The notes under the pieces: generated by a model
Told to the model about the DNA's origin: nothing
The model's input: only the letters and a program-made list of their open reading frames with translations
Databases searched by the model: none
Program-made: the position numbers and the translations under genes
Shown: in pieces, positions 1 to 10,667 of the stretch
Numbering within the stretch: position 1 is the first letter of the stretch
Layout: each line of letters begins with the position of its first letter
Assembly: GCF_039533965.1 (NCBI RefSeq)
Contig: NZ_BAAAUN010000001.1
Location: 1,524,950 to 1,588,949, forward strand
Direction of reading: 5' to 3'
DNA: 64,000 nucleotides
Origin: Microbacterium luteolum
GTDB lineage: Bacteria; Actinomycetota; Actinomycetes; Actinomycetales; Microbacteriaceae

Positions 1-1182
<1,182 letters not shown>

Positions 1183-1250
1183 TGATTCTCCTGTGTCGGA
1201 ATTCTTTTTGAGAAGTCTGGGAGGGAGGGCCGCCACTGGCGGCCCTCACC

Positions 1251-4200
1251 TTAGATCTCGTCGATCGAGGCGGCCTCGAAGCGGCTGGAGATGTTGATCC
1301 CGAGCTCCTCCGCTGCGCGGAAGGCCTCGTCGTCGGTGTCGCGGAGGTTGACCAGCGTGCCGTCGGCCGAGAGGACCTCGACGTTCAGGCAGAGCGACTG
1401 CATCTCCTTCATGAGCACCTTGAACGACTCGGGGATGCCCGGCTCCTGGATGTTCTCGCCCTTGACGATCGCCTCGTAGACCTTGACGCGGCCGAGGATG
1501 TCGTCGGACTTGATCGTGAGGAGCTCCTGGAGCGCGTATGCGGCGCCGTAGGCCTCGAGGGCCCACACCTCCATCTCACCGAAGCGCTGTCCACCGAACT
1601 GCGCCTTACCACCCAGCGGCTGCTGCGTGATCATCGAGTACGGACCCGTGGAACGTGCGTGGATCTTGTCGTCGACCAAGTGGTGCAGCTTCAGGATGTA
1701 CATGTAGCCCACGGAGACCGGCGCCGGGAACGGCTCGCCGGAGCGGCCGTCGAACAGCTGGGCCTTTCCGCTCGAACCGATCAGGCGGTCACCGTCGCGC
1801 GTCGGCGTGGTCGCGTCGAGGAGACCAGCGATCTCCTCCTCGCTCGCACCGTCGAACACCGGGGTGGCGACCTTCGTGCCGGGGGCGGCCTCGAACGCCT
1901 GCTCGGGCAGACGCGCTGCCCACTCCGGCTTGCCTTCGACCTTCCAGCCCTGCTTCGCGATCCACCCGAGGTGGGTCTCCAGGACCTGGCCGAAGTTCAT
2001 TCGACCCGGGATGCCGAGCGGGTTCAGCACGATGTCGACCGGAGTTCCGTCCGCGAGGAACGGCATGTCCTCGATCGGGAGGATCTTCGCGATGACACCC
2101 TTGTTGCCGTGGCGGCCGGCGAGCTTGTCGCCCTCGGTGATCTTGCGCTTCTGGGCGATGTAGACCACGACGCGGCGGTTCACGCCGGAGCCGAGCTCGT
2201 CGTCGCCGTCCTCGGCGTTGAACTCCTTGACCGCGATGATCGTGCCCTGCTCGCCGTGAGGCACCTTCAGGGACGTGTCGCGGACCTCGCGGCTCTTCTC
2301 GTTGAAGATCGCGCGGAGCAGACGCTCCTCGGCCGACAGCTCGGTCTCGCCCTTCGGCGTGACCTTGCCGACCAGGATGTCGCCGGGGCGGACCTCGGCG
2401 CCGATGCGGATGATGCCGCGCTCGTCGAGATCCTTCAGCAGCTCAGGGCTGACGTTGGGGAGGTCACGGGTGATCTCCTCCTTGCCGAGCTTCGTGTCGC
2501 GGGCGTCGACCTCGTACTCCTCGATGTGGATCGAGGAGAGGGTGTCGTCCTTCACCAGGTCCTGGCTGAGGATGATCGCGTCCTCGAAGTTGTAGCCCTC
2601 CCACGTCATGAAGGCGACGAGGAGGTTCTTCCCGAGGGCCAGCTCACCGTTCTCGGTCGCGGGGCCATCGGCGATGACCTCTCCGACCTCGACGCGCTCA
2701 CCGGCGGAGACGACGACCTTCTGGTTGTACGACGTGCCCTGGTTGGAGCGGTCGAACTTGCGCAGGTGGTACTCCTGCGTTCCGCCCTCGTCGAGCATGA
2801 CGACGACGCGGTCCGCGGAGACCTCGGAGACGACACCGGCCTTGTCGGCGGTGAGCACGTCACCGGCGTCGATGGCCGTGTAGCCCTCCATACCGGTTCC
2901 GACGAGCGGCGAGTCGCTGCGGAGCAGCGGCACAGCCTGACGCTGCATGTTGGCACCCATGAGGGCGCGCTGTGCGTCGTCGTGCTCGAGGAAGGGCACG
3001 AGCGAGGTCGCGACCGACACCATCTGGCGCGGGGAGACGTCGATGTAGCCGATGTCCTCCGGGAGGAACATGTCGACCTCGCCGCTGCCGCCCTTGGGGC
3101 GGGCCAGGACGTGGCTCTCGATGAAGCGACCCTTGGCATCGAGCGGGGCGTTGGCCTGCGCGATGTTGAAGTCGACCTCTTCGGAAGCCGTCAGGTAGTC
3201 GATGTGCTCGGTGACCACGCCACCCTCGACCTTGCGGTACGGGGTCTCGATGAAGCCGAACGAGTTGATGCGTGCGAAGGTCGCGAGCGCACCGATCAGA
3301 CCGATGTTCGGGCCTTCCGGCGTCTCGATCGGGCACATGCGGCCGTAGTGCGACGGGTGGACGTCACGGACCTCGACACCGGCGCGGTCACGGGACAGAC
3401 CACCCGGGCCCAGCGCGGAGAGACGACGCTTGTTCGTCAGACCGGCGAGCGGGTTGTTCTGGTCCATGAACTGCGACAGCTGCGACGTTCCGAAGAACTC
3501 CTTGATCGCGGCGACGACGGGGCGCACGTTGATCAGGGTCTGCGGCGTGATCGCCTCGATGTCCTGCGTGGTCATGCGCTCGCGGACGACGCGCTCCATG
3601 CGGGACAGGCCGGTGCGGACCTGGTTCTGGATCAGCTCGCCGACCGCGCGGATGCGACGGTTGCCGAAGTTGTCGATGTCGTCGGTCGCGAGACGGATCT
3701 CGGCCTTCTTGCCACCGCGGATCCCCGTGAAGGTCTCCTCGGTACCGGCGTGCAGGCGCACGAGGTACTTGATGGTGGCGACGATGTCCTCGACGGTCAG
3801 GACCGACGAGTTCAGCGGCTGGTCGAGACCGAGCTTGTGGTTAATCTTGTAACGACCGACCTTCGCCAGGTCGTAGCGCTTCGGGTTGAAGTAGAAGTTG
3901 TCCAGCAGCGCGCGGGCGGCCTCGGCGGCGACCTGCTCGCCCGGACGGAGCTTGCGGTAGATGTCGCGGAGCGCATCTTCCTTCGTGACGATCGTGTCCT
4001 TCGCGAGCGTCTCCTCGATCGAGGTGTAGCCGGCGAACTCCGCGAGGATCTCCTCGCTCGTCATGCCCAGCGCCTTGAGGAAGACGGTGACGGACTGCTT
4101 GCGCTTGCGGTCGACGCGCACACCGACCTGGTCGCGCTTGTCGATCTCGAACTCGAGCCATGCGCCACGGCTCGGGATGACGCGCGCCGAGACGATGTCC

Positions 4201-4754
4201 TTGTCGGACGTCTTGTCGGGGGTCTTGTCGAAGTAGACACCCGGCGAGCGCACGAGCTGCGAGACGACGACGCGCTCGGAGCCGTTGATGATGAACGTGC
4301 CCTTGTCGGTCTGGAGCGGGAAGTCGCCCATGAAGACCGTCTGGGTCTTGATCTCACCGGTGAGGTGGTTCATGAACTCGGCCTCGACGTACAGCGGAGC
4401 GGCGTAGGTCTTGCCACGCTCCTTGCACTCGTCGATCGAGTACTTCTCCGGCTCGAGATACGGGTTCGTGAACGACAGCTGCATCGTCTCGCCGAGGTCC
4501 TCGATGGGAGAGATCTCCTCGAAGATCTCGCCGAGGCCCGAGTTCTCGTTGACGTCGGTGCGGCCGGCCTTCTTGGCCTCGGCCACGCGCGCCTTCCAGG
4601 CGTCGTTGCCGACGAGCCAACCGAAGGATTCGGTCTGCAGAGCCAGAAGGTCTGGGACCGTCAGGGTGTCGGAGATCTTGGCGAACGAAAGACGGGATGC
4701 TCCGCGTCCGTTCTTGGTGGTGGTGGATGTGGATGCGTTGCGAGCAGCAGCCAA
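1251..4754 (-). CDS. rpoB: DNA-directed RNA polymerase beta subunit
   Basis: Encodes the complete 1167-residue beta subunit, a usual length for actinobacteria. Conserved blocks include the rifampicin-pocket stretch [12 protein letters not shown] followed by [15 protein letters not shown], the [12 protein letters not shown] block, and near the C terminus [23 protein letters not shown]. The start is a TTG at 4754, chosen because GGAGG lies about 9 nt upstream and the protein then begins MAAARNAS. A promoter at 4880-4908 leaves a leader of about 118 nt. One residue stands out: position 441, which aligns with E. coli His526, is asparagine (TNKRR instead of THKRR). That position is a classic rifampicin-resistance site; the other pocket residues I checked (equivalents of D516, S531) are the sensitive type. 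Confidence 0.99.
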   Translation of the reverse strand: MAAARNASTSTTTKNGRGASRLSFAKISDTLTVPDLLALQTESFGWLVGNDAWKARVAEAKKAGRTDVNENSGLGEIFEEISPIEDLGETMQLSFTNPYLEPEKYSIDECKERGKTYAAPLYVEAEFMNHLTGEIKTQTVFMGDFPLQTDKGTFIINGSERVVVSQLVRSPGVYFDKTPDKTSDKDIVSARVIPSRGAWLEFEIDKRDQVGVRVDRKRKQSVTVFLKALGMTSEEILAEFAGYTSIEETLAKDTIVTKEDALRDIYRKLRPGEQVAAEAARALLDNFYFNPKRYDLAKVGRYKINHKLGLDQPLNSSVLTVEDIVATIKYLVRLHAGTEETFTGIRGGKKAEIRLATDDIDNFGNRRIRAVGELIQNQVRTGLSRMERVVRERMTTQDIEAITPQTLINVRPVVAAIKEFFGTSQLSQFMDQNNPLAGLTNKRRLSALGPGGLSRDRAGVEVRDVHPSHYGRMCPIETPEGPNIGLIGALATFARINSFGFIETPYRKVEGGVVTEHIDYLTASEEVDFNIAQANAPLDAKGRFIESHVLARPKGGSGEVDMFLPEDIGYIDVSPRQMVSVATSLVPFLEHDDAQRALMGANMQRQAVPLLRSDSPLVGTGMEGYTAIDAGDVLTADKAGVVSEVSADRVVVMLDEGGTQEYHLRKFDRSNQGTSYNQKVVVSAGERVEVGEVIADGPATENGELALGKNLLVAFMTWEGYNFEDAIILSQDLVKDDTLSSIHIEEYEVDARDTKLGKEEITRDLPNVSPELLKDLDERGIIRIGAEVRPGDILVGKVTPKGETELSAEERLLRAIFNEKSREVRDTSLKVPHGEQGTIIAVKEFNAEDGDDELGSGVNRRVVVYIAQKRKITEGDKLAGRHGNKGVIAKILPIEDMPFLADGTPVDIVLNPLGIPGRMNFGQVLETHLGWIAKQGWKVEGKPEWAARLPEQAFEAAPGTKVATPVFDGASEEEIAGLLDATTPTRDGDRLIGSSGKAQLFDGRSGEPFPAPVSVGYMYILKLHHLVDDKIHARSTGPYSMITQQPLGGKAQFGGQRFGEMEVWALEAYGAAYALQELLTIKSDDILGRVKVYEAIVKGENIQEPGIPESFKVLMKEMQSLCLNVEVLSADGTLVNLRDTDDEAFRAAEELGINISSRFEAASIDEI

Positions 4755-4879
4755 GGGAATAACCTCCGTGAGCCCCGCAGGGCTTCTCGATTCCTTTGTC
4801 GTCAGGTGGAGTGTGCGCTCAAAGACTCAACGAATGCCGACCACCATATGAGGGCAGGGAGAAGCGAGCGCAACTACCA

Positions 4880-4908
4880 ACTATACGTGTGATTCTGCGA
4901 CATGGCAA
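4880..4908 (-). promoter_or_regulatory. promoter of rpoB-rpoC
   Basis: On the minus strand there is a TTGCCA box (4903-4908), 17 nt of spacer and a TATAGT box (4880-4885). This matches a housekeeping sigma-70-type promoter and would start transcription near 4873, about 118 nt before the rpoB start codon. Confidence 0.7.
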
Positions 4909-4955
4909 GCTCAGTCCTTGACCAATCTCGGAAGCTGCGGTAAAAGCCCCTCATC

Positions 4956-5020
4956 ACCCCGGCTCCGACGTCGAAACCCCCTGCCGCGCGCGGCAGGGGG
5001 TTTCGACAGCGAGCCGGGGT
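4956..5020. terminator. strong bipartite palindrome, terminator of the peptide-transport operon
   Basis: A perfect 17+17 inverted repeat (4972-5005, CGAAACCCCCTGCCGCG and its complement) is nested inside a second pair of arms, ACCCCGGCTC at 4956-4965 and GAGCCGGGGT at 5011-5020. It follows the stop codon of the fused transporter ATPase (5032, minus strand) and precedes the rpoB promoter, so it would stop read-through into rpoBC. The structure is symmetrical and could also act on the plus strand. Confidence 0.8.
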
Positions 5021-5031
5021 GTCGGCGCCGG

Positions 5032-6738
5032 TCAGGACGCGATGTTCAGCTCGTTGCCCGGGATCGAGGCCAGCAGGCGGCGCGTGTACGGGTCGCGCGG
5101 GTTCGTGAAGATCTCCTCCGAGGAGGCGGCCTCCACGAGCTTGCCGTCCTTCATCACGCACACGTAGTCGCTGATCAGCCGCACCACCGCGAGGTCGTGC
5201 GAGATGAACAGGTAGCTCAGCCCATACTCCCGCTGCAGGTCGCCGAGCAGCTTGAGGATCTGATCCTGCACGAGCACGTCCAGCGCGGACACCGGCTCAT
5301 CGCACACGATCAGGTCCGGCGAGAGCGCGAGGGCGCGCGCGATCGCGACCCTCTGGCGCTGCCCGCCGGAGAGCTCGGACGGATAGCGGCGCAGCATCGA
5401 CTGCGGAAGCGCCACGTCGTCGAGCAGCTGCCGCACGCGCTTTCGCCGGTCCGACCCGCTCCCCCTCTTGTAGAAGTCCAGCGGCTCTGCGATCAGGCGT
5501 TCGATCGTGAACATCGGGTTCAGACTCGAGTACGGATCCTGGAAGATCGGCTGCACCTGCTGACGGAAGTTCTTCGTCTCCGCCCGGCTCAACGACGAGA
5601 TGTCCTTGCCCTCGAAGCGGATCAGCCCGCTGGTCGGCTCGACCACCTTCAGTAGCATCCGTGCGGTCGTGGTCTTGCCCGAGCCGGACTCCCCCACGAT
5701 CGCGACTGTCTCGCCCCGCGGGATCGCGAGCGACACGTCGTCGACGGCCACGAAGTCCTCGCCGCGTCCCCGCACCGGGTACACCTTGGTGAGGTTCTCG
5801 ATCGCGACGATGTTGTCCTTCGGCTTCGCCGCCTCGGCTTCGTCCACAGCCTCCGCGCGCTCCTCGACGCGGAACGCCTCCGGCCGCAGACGCGCGGCCG
5901 CGACCGACGGCGCCGCCGCCACGAGCGACTGGGTGTACGGATGCTGCGGAGCCTCGAGGATCTGCCGCGCGGGCCCCTGCTCCACGACCTTGCCGCGGTG
6001 CATCACGACGACCCGCTCGGCGCGCTCGGCGGCGAGACCCAGGTCGTGCGTGATGAGCAGGACCGCCGTTCCGAGTTCGCGCGTCATCGCGCCGATCTGG
6101 TCGAGGATCGTGTGCTGCACGGTGACGTCGAGCGCACTGGTGGGCTCGTCCGCGATCAGCAGGCGAGGCTTGCACGCCAGGCCGATCGCGATGAGCGCGC
6201 GCTGGCGCATGCCGCCGGAGAACTCATGCGGATACTGCTTCGCACGACGCTCCGGGTCGGGAAGCCCCGCGGCGGTGAGCGCCTCGACGACCTTCGCCTG
6301 CACGTTCTGCCGGTTGGCGAGACCGTGCGCGAGCAGTGTCTCGGCCACCTGCGTGCCGATCTTCGCGACCGGGTTCAGGTTCGACATGGGATCCTGCGGC
6401 ACGAGGCCGATGTCGCGGCCGCGGATCATCCGCAGCTCGTTCTCGGGAGCATGCGCGATCTCCCGGCCGTCGAGGCGGATGCTGCCGGAGGCGACCTTCC
6501 CACCCCCGGCCAGCAGGCCGATGATGGCCATCGCGGTGGTGGACTTGCCCGAACCGGACTCCCCCACGATCGCGACGGTCTCGCCGGCGGCGATCTCGAG
6601 GTCCACGCCCTCGACGGCGTGCACGACGCCGTCCATCGTGGCGAAGTCCACGGCGAGGCCCTGGACCGACAGCAACGGCTCGGCCGGCATCCGATTCTCC
6701 TTCGCGGCGCTCATGGCGCCCTCCTCCCGCGCGTTCAT
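5032..6738 (-). CDS. peptide ABC transporter, fused double ATP-binding protein (DppD-DppF type)
   Basis: Single 568-residue protein with two complete ABC ATPase domains, equivalent to DppD plus DppF (or OppD plus OppF) in one chain. Domain 1 (about residues 20-285) has Walker A GESGSGKST, signature FSGGMRQR and Walker [13 protein letters not shown]. Domain 2 (about residues 310-560) has Walker A GESGSGKTT, signature LSGGQRQR and Walker B LIVCDEPVSALD. It powers import through the two permeases encoded just upstream. The start at 6738 overlaps the stop of the preceding permease (ATGA), implying translational coupling; a second ATG eight codons later is possible. The substrate is inferred from the receptor family to be a di- or oligopeptide. 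Confidence 0.93.
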   Translation of the reverse strand: MNAREEGAMSAAKENRMPAEPLLSVQGLAVDFATMDGVVHAVEGVDLEIAAGETVAIVGESGSGKSTTAMAIIGLLAGGGKVASGSIRLDGREIAHAPENELRMIRGRDIGLVPQDPMSNLNPVAKIGTQVAETLLAHGLANRQNVQAKVVEALTAAGLPDPERRAKQYPHEFSGGMRQRALIAIGLACKPRLLIADEPTSALDVTVQHTILDQIGAMTRELGTAVLLITHDLGLAAERAERVVVMHRGKVVEQGPARQILEAPQHPYTQSLVAAAPSVAAARLRPEAFRVEERAEAVDEAEAAKPKDNIVAIENLTKVYPVRGRGEDFVAVDDVSLAIPRGETVAIVGESGSGKTTTARMLLKVVEPTSGLIRFEGKDISSLSRAETKNFRQQVQPIFQDPYSSLNPMFTIERLIAEPLDFYKRGSGSDRRKRVRQLLDDVALPQSMLRRYPSELSGGQRQRVAIARALALSPDLIVCDEPVSALDVLVQDQILKLLGDLQREYGLSYLFISHDLAVVRLISDYVCVMKDGKLVEAASSEEIFTNPRDPYTRRLLASIPGNELNIAS

Positions 6739-7700
6739 CGCGCCCTCGTCCGGGGATCCATCGCTTCACGCAGCGCTTCACCCAGCAGGGTGAAGCCGAG
6801 CGCGGTGACCGCGATGCAGATACCGGGCAGGAAGGCCAGCCACGGTGCGATCGCGAGCTCCGCCTGCGCGTAGGTGAGCATGCGACCCCACTCCGCCGTC
6901 TCGGGGCGACCGCCGCCGAGACCGAGGAACGACAGCGCGGCCGCATCGATGACCGCGGTGGCCAGCGTCAGGGTTCCCTGCACGATGACCGGGCCGATGG
7001 CGTTGGGCAGCACGTGCGACATGGTGATCTGACCGCGGCCGAGGCCGAGCGTCTGCGCCGACAGCACGTAGTCGCTCGACCGCTGCTGCAGCATAGAAGC
7101 TCGCAGCAGACGGGCGAAGATCGGCACCTGGGAAGCTCCGATCGCGATCATGACCGCGAACGGCGTCTGCCCGAGGATGGCCGCGATCGACACGGCCAGC
7201 AGCAGGTTCGGCACCGACAGGATGATGTCGACGACACGCATGATGATCGTGTCGACCCATCCGCCGAAGGTGCCGGCCAGCAGGCCGAGGACCATGCCGC
7301 CGACCAGACCCATGGCCGTCGAGATCACGCCGATCAGGAGCGATGCCTGCGCGCCCCAGATGAGCTTGGAGAGCACGTCGCCGCCGAAGCGGTCGAGCCC
7401 GAGCGGGAACTCCGGCAGCTCACCGGGACCGGGGATGTGGGTCGGGGTGATGAACTTCGCCCCGGGGAGCGCGGTCTCCGGGTACGGCGCCAGCAGCGGT
7501 GCGAGAGCGGAGACGAGGATGAAGGCGAGCACGATGGCCGCGCCGATCCATGCCGTCGGGTTGCGGCGGAGCCGACGGAACACATCGCTCCAGAATCCAC
7601 CGGAGCCCTCTCTGAGGCCGGCCTGGGCGATCGCGACGGTGTCGATGGCGCCGCCGCTCTCCGCGGACGGTCCCTGCGCGGGTGGGAGTGCGACGCTCAT
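6735..7700 (-). CDS. peptide ABC transporter permease (DppC/OppC family)
   Basis: Membrane permease of 321 residues. After a cytoplasmic N terminus it has a transmembrane helix (WIGAAIVLAFILVSALAPLL, about residues 50-70) and then the DppC-type core with several more helices. The permease EAA loop reads EAxxxGxxxxxI-like around the QTLGLGRGQITMSHVLPNAIGP segment, which contacts the ATPase. It forms a heterodimeric channel with the product of the next gene upstream. It sits 34 nt after that gene and overlaps the following ATPase gene by 4 nt. Family assignment is firm; the exact substrate cannot be read from the sequence. Confidence 0.92.
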   Translation of the reverse strand: MSVALPPAQGPSAESGGAIDTVAIAQAGLREGSGGFWSDVFRRLRRNPTAWIGAAIVLAFILVSALAPLLAPYPETALPGAKFITPTHIPGPGELPEFPLGLDRFGGDVLSKLIWGAQASLLIGVISTAMGLVGGMVLGLLAGTFGGWVDTIIMRVVDIILSVPNLLLAVSIAAILGQTPFAVMIAIGASQVPIFARLLRASMLQQRSSDYVLSAQTLGLGRGQITMSHVLPNAIGPVIVQGTLTLATAVIDAAALSFLGLGGGRPETAEWGRMLTYAQAELAIAPWLAFLPGICIAVTALGFTLLGEALREAMDPRTRAR

Positions 7701-7734
7701 GATGCGGCCTCCTTGCGGACGATGGTGAGGGACA

Positions 7735-8739
7735 TCACTGCACTCTCACTCTCGGGTCGATGAAGCTGTAGGACACATCCACCGCGAGGTTGATCAGCGC
7801 GTACGCGATTGCGATGAAGATGATGAATCCCTGGAGCACGGGGAAGTCCCTCGTGAAGATGGCTCGCGCGAGGAACGAGCCGATCCCGGGGAAGGCGAAC
7901 ACGGTCTCGGTGAGCACCGCGCCCGAGATCAGCAGACCGGTCTGGAGGCCGATCGTGGTGATCACCGGGAGCATCGCGTTGCGCAGGATGAAGCGACTGC
8001 GCAGCGTCGACGACCCGACGCCCTTCGCCCGTCCGGTGCGGACGTAGTCCGCGTTCTGCACCTCGAGGACGCTCGCCCTCGTGATGCGGACGATGATGGC
8101 GAGCGGGATCGTGCCGAGGGCGAGCGCGGGAAGGATGAGATGCAGGATCGCATCCCACGACGCGTCGAACTCGCCGGTGATGATGCCGTCCCAGACGTAG
8201 AACCCGGTCGGATGCGTGGCATCTATTCGCGGGTTCTGCCGGCCGTCGGACGGCAGCCAGCCCAGCTGCACCGCGAAGACGTACTTCAGGATGAAGGCGA
8301 GGAAGAACACCGGGATCGTGATGCCGACGAGGCTCAGCACGACCGACGCATGGTCGGTGAGCTTGCCGTGCCGGCGAGCGGCCCAGTACCCGAGCGGGAT
8401 GCCGACGCCGACGGCGAAGATGAGCGCAACGACGCTCAGCTCGAAGGTCGCCGGGAAGCGCCGGAAGAACTCCTCCACGACGGGACGGTTGGTCTGGATC
8501 GAGGTGCCGAAGTCTCCCTGGAGGAGGCGTCCGATCCAGATGAAGTACTGCTCGAGCAGCGGCCTGTCGAAGCCGTACAGCTCGTTGACTCTGGCGACGG
8601 CCTCTGGCGTCGCCTTCTCACCGAGAAGGGCGACCGCGGGGCCGCCGGGGAGGGCCCTGACCCAGGCGAACAGCAGGATGCTGAGGCCGATCAGAGTGGG
8701 GACGAGGAAAAGCAGTCGCCTGCCGATGGTGCGCAGCAA
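7735..8739 (-). CDS. peptide ABC transporter permease (DppB/OppB family)
   Basis: Membrane permease of about 334 residues. The N-terminal helix is the typical LLRTIGRRLLFLVPTLIGLS of DppB proteins, followed by the conserved LPGGPAVALLGEKATPEAV periplasmic loop region and five more helices. The coupling-loop segment is YVRTGRAKGVGSSTLRSRFILRNA. I chose the TTG at 8739 because it has GGAG 6 nt upstream and gives the normal family N terminus; a reading frame continues upstream to 8805 but would run through the hairpin at 8766-8808. It pairs with the DppC-type permease to form the import channel. Confidence 0.9.
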   Translation of the reverse strand: MLRTIGRRLLFLVPTLIGLSILLFAWVRALPGGPAVALLGEKATPEAVARVNELYGFDRPLLEQYFIWIGRLLQGDFGTSIQTNRPVVEEFFRRFPATFELSVVALIFAVGVGIPLGYWAARRHGKLTDHASVVLSLVGITIPVFFLAFILKYVFAVQLGWLPSDGRQNPRIDATHPTGFYVWDGIITGEFDASWDAILHLILPALALGTIPLAIIVRITRASVLEVQNADYVRTGRAKGVGSSTLRSRFILRNAMLPVITTIGLQTGLLISGAVLTETVFAFPGIGSFLARAIFTRDFPVLQGFIIFIAIAYALINLAVDVSYSFIDPRVRVQ

Positions 8740-8765
8740 AGAGATCTCCGATGATCGGAAGGTAC

Positions 8766-8808
8766 GCCGTGTTCCGGTCCCCGCGATGCGCGGGGACCGG
8801 AACACGGC
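8766..8808. terminator. intergenic hairpin between receptor and permease genes, probable attenuator or mRNA-stabilising stem
   Basis: Perfect 20-bp stem (8766-8785 with 8789-8808) closed by a 3-nt loop. It lies between the stop of the receptor gene (8826) and the start of the first permease gene (8739) on the minus strand. There is no T tract. Such stems in binding-protein operons commonly leave the receptor mRNA in excess over the permeases; that role here is inferred. Confidence 0.65.
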
Positions 8809-8825
8809 ACCTCAGATGGTCAGAC

Positions 8826-10499
8826 CTACTTGGTGAGGACGATGTCCGTGAAGACCTCGTCGTTCACCGGGCTGGCCGGGTAGCTCTTCACGCGCGGGTC
8901 GAACGCCAGGGTCGGCGCCGGGTGCGCGAGCGGGACACCGGGGATGAACTGCGCGACATCCTCGTTGATCTGCTCGTACAGCGCAGTCTGCTCCTCGAGA
9001 CTGGCGACGCCACGGGCCTCGGTCAGCTTCTGGAACAGGTCGGGGTTGTTGAAGCCCCACTCCGAACCCTCCTGGCCGAAGAAGACGCCGACGAAGTTGT
9101 CGGTGTCGTTGTAGTCACCGGTCCAGCCGAGCAGGTGGATGCCGTGGTCCGGGGTGCCGGTGGTGCGGTCGAGGTACTCGACCCACTCCTCCGAGACCGG
9201 GGTGGTCTCGACGCCGACGTCGGCGAGCTGCGACGACAGCACGGTGAAGATCTGCTCGGGGTCGGGCATGTAGGGACGCGACACGTTGACCGGGTAGTTG
9301 AAGTCGAGCTTCAGCGGGTTGGCCTCGGTGTAGCCGGCCTCGGCGAGGAGCGACTTGGCCTTCTCGGGGTCGAAGTCGTACGTCGTGACGTCGGGGTTGT
9401 ATCCGTTCACGACGGGCGGCACGAACTCGATCGCCTTCTCGGTGCCCTCCGGGAGGACCTGGCTGATCAGCGCGTCCTTGTCGATCGCGTACGAGAGCGC
9501 CTCACGGACCTTCGGGTCCTGGAGCTCCGGCACGGCCTGGTTGAACGCCAGGTAGAGGATCGTGAACGGCGGGCGCGACACCATGGTGAAGCCGTCGTCT
9601 TCGAGAGCCTTGGTGTCAGCGGGTCCGACGAGGTCGTAGCCGTCGATCGAGCCGGACTCGAGCGCCTGGCGACGGGCGGTCGGGTCGTCGATGGTGCGGA
9701 AGATGATCTCGTCGACCTGGCCTGCCTCACCCCAGTAGTCGCCGTAGGCCTTGAGGGTGAGCTGCTCGCCCGGGGCCCACTCGTCGAACTGGTAGGGGCC
9801 GGTTCCGACCGGGTGCCCCATGGCGTACTCGGAGAGCTGCGGAGCCTCGGCGGAGCCGCCGACCTCGTCAGCGCCGAACTCGGCGAGCGCGGACGGGCTC
9901 TGCATGCCGAACGACGGCAGCGACAGCGAGGCGACGAATCCGGCGAACGGCTTGTTCAGCTCGATCGTGACCTTGTTGTCCCCGTCGGGGGCGCAGGACT
10001 TGTAGACGGCCTCCTCGGGGTTCGACGAGTAGCCCTTGAAGAGCTTGTTGTAGTAGTACCCGAAGGCCTCGGACGCGGCCAGGCCGGTCCAGTTGTACCA
10101 GCGGTCGAAGTTGAAGCACACAGCCTCGGCGTTGAACGGGGTGCCGTCCTGGAAGGTCACGCCCTCTTTGAGGGTGAAGGTGTGGGACATGCCGTCCTCG
10201 GACGACTCCCACGACTCGGCGAGGAGCGGTGCCGGGTCGGCGGTGCCCGGCTTCGTGCCGACGAGCCCTTCGAAGATCTGACGCGAGACACGGAACGTCT
10301 CACCGTCCTGCGCGAAGGCGGGGTCGAGGCTGGCCGGGTCGGAGGATGCGGCGAAGACGAACGTGCCGTCGACATCGCCGGAGCCCTCTGCCCCCTCATC
10401 GCCGCGGTCGCTGGCGACGCATCCCGCCAGGGTGAGAGCGGCGATCGCTGCTCCGGTGATGGCGATGAGTCCTCGCCGTCGGGTGACTGTGTGGTGCAT
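8826..10499 (-). CDS. peptide ABC transporter substrate-binding lipoprotein (family 5, DppA/OppA type)
   Basis: Extracellular lipoprotein receptor of 557 residues. The N terminus MHHTVTRRRG is followed by a hydrophobic signal segment and the lipobox LAGC (about residues 23-26), after which the mature protein would be lipid-anchored. The body carries the family-5 pattern, for example TFTLKEGVTFQDGTPFNAEAV and FNQAVPELQDPKVREALSYA. The start at 10499 was chosen because AAGG lies at proper distance and gives a clean signal peptide; an upstream in-frame start at 10601 would overlap the promoter. It is the first gene of the five-component importer and the one most likely to set substrate choice, probably short peptides. 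Confidence 0.93.
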   Translation of the reverse strand: MHHTVTRRRGLIAITGAAIAALTLAGCVASDRGDEGAEGSGDVDGTFVFAASSDPASLDPAFAQDGETFRVSRQIFEGLVGTKPGTADPAPLLAESWESSEDGMSHTFTLKEGVTFQDGTPFNAEAVCFNFDRWYNWTGLAASEAFGYYYNKLFKGYSSNPEEAVYKSCAPDGDNKVTIELNKPFAGFVASLSLPSFGMQSPSALAEFGADEVGGSAEAPQLSEYAMGHPVGTGPYQFDEWAPGEQLTLKAYGDYWGEAGQVDEIIFRTIDDPTARRQALESGSIDGYDLVGPADTKALEDDGFTMVSRPPFTILYLAFNQAVPELQDPKVREALSYAIDKDALISQVLPEGTEKAIEFVPPVVNGYNPDVTTYDFDPEKAKSLLAEAGYTEANPLKLDFNYPVNVSRPYMPDPEQIFTVLSSQLADVGVETTPVSEEWVEYLDRTTGTPDHGIHLLGWTGDYNDTDNFVGVFFGQEGSEWGFNNPDLFQKLTEARGVASLEEQTALYEQINEDVAQFIPGVPLAHPAPTLAFDPRVKSYPASPVNDEVFTDIVLTK

Positions 10500-10572
10500 T
10501 CTGTGACCTTCCCTGTAGGGCGCTTCTGTGCACGTCCCGGAGCCTCTTCGCTCCGGACACGGTGATGCCTCG

Positions 10573-10601
10573 ACGCTACCCAGTGAATTCTCAGATACCA
10601 A
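10573..10601 (-). promoter_or_regulatory. promoter of the peptide-transport operon
   Basis: On the minus strand TTGGTA (10596-10601), 17 nt, then TAGCGT (10573-10578). Transcription would start near 10566, giving a leader of about 67 nt ahead of the receptor gene. Confidence 0.55.
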
Positions 10602-10667
10602 ACACCCACAGGTTGCGATCCGGTATCGACATCTCGCGACTGGGTGTCATCCGGTAGTGTCCAGATC

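Noticed and set aside
1659..4892. Long open frame on the plus strand opposite rpoB
   Set aside because: It is the mirror of rpoB codon bias in high-GC DNA; its composition is Leu/Arg/Asp/Val rich without any known domain, and rpoB is certain on the other strand.
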